Positions 63,907-64,000 of a stretch of DNA of 64,000 bases are shown piece by piece. Location: assembly GCF_009690905.1 (NCBI RefSeq), contig NZ_VOSW01000016.1, positions 1 through 64,000 of the forward strand, written 5' to 3'. The position numbers and the translations under genes were made by a program. The DNA is from Paraburkholderia madseniana. Its GTDB lineage: Bacteria > Pseudomonadota > Gammaproteobacteria > Burkholderiales > Burkholderiaceae. Below the pieces are notes generated by a model that saw only the letters and a program-made list of their open reading frames with translations, did no database searches and was not told the origin of the DNA. Position 1 is the stretch's first letter; the number at the start of each line of letters is the position of its first letter.

Positions 63907-64000
63907 TCGGGCCTGCTGTGGTCTGCTTCGACTTTGCCTCATTTGGCTCGGCATCCCTCGGTTTTGCTGCCTTCGGCTGCGCAGTCTGCACCTTGGGACC

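Noticed and set aside
62789..63991. 400-residue minus-strand frame at the right end
   Set aside because: It is antisense to the aldolase and the Sel1-repeat gene; no similarity and no ribosome-binding site.

Overview
The window looks like a chromosomal segment of a Burkholderiales bacterium, most likely Paraburkholderia (inference). It has high GC, the gene order def-fmt-LysE-htpX-rsmB-DUF4390-ntrY-ntrX, a GTP-type PEP carboxykinase, topB with an Ala/Lys-rich tail, and queCED, and most housekeeping proteins read as Burkholderia-type. There is no rRNA and no CRISPR array. Two intact tRNA genes are present: Lys(CTT) on the minus strand at 39574-39649 and Phe(GAA) on the plus strand at 59737-59812.

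Bases 1 to about 19600 are accessory DNA, a mosaic of mobile-element debris and conflict systems. It holds a 3' fragment of a tRNA-Lys gene next to a decayed tyrosine-recombinase tail (1353-1703), the amputated N-terminus of a type I restriction HsdR, a scrap resembling a DUF2075 ATPase, a MazG-like pyrophosphohydrolase and a frameshifted vgrG fragment. A type VI secretion toxin cassette follows: a large VasX-like membrane-active effector (5023-7902) with four related, putative immunity membrane proteins, two on each side. Next comes a minus-strand unit that reads jetA-jetB-jetC-jetD (a complete type I Wadjet anti-plasmid system), then a structured noncoding stretch, then a retron-type reverse transcriptase resembling the myxobacterial Mx162 class. 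The noncoding stretch has properties expected of msr-msd RNA. A divergent Fic-family gene closes the block, with a promoter that predicts a leaderless mRNA and an operator-like dyad over its start codon. It is followed by a gene-free stretch with two perfect DnaA boxes.

From 19600 to 39500 the window carries metabolic and regulatory modules. One is an ethanolamine catabolism cluster (permease eat, ammonia-lyase eutBC, a DUF779 protein, an acetaldehyde dehydrogenase and a EutR-like AraC activator). Another is a divergent metal-export pair, a CadA-like P-type ATPase and a MerR-family regulator, sharing a classic 19-bp-spacer promoter. Then come dbpA, a YbdL-like aminotransferase, a periplasmic amino-acid-binding protein, a FAD monooxygenase with a PadR regulator, an AraC regulator, a LysE exporter and a UPF0149/SEC-C protein.

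From 39500 to the end lies core genome: PaaI-like thioesterase, patatin-like phospholipase, 2-hydroxyacid dehydrogenase, pckG with a consensus CRP-type site upstream, a LysR regulator, topB, thioredoxin-like protein, dprA, def, fmt, LysE, htpX, rsmB, the NtrYX-like two-component system, queC-queE-queD (preQ0 synthesis), an HpcH/HpaI aldolase and a Sel1-repeat protein. The most unusual material is the Wadjet plus retron arrangement and the four-immunity T6SS cassette.
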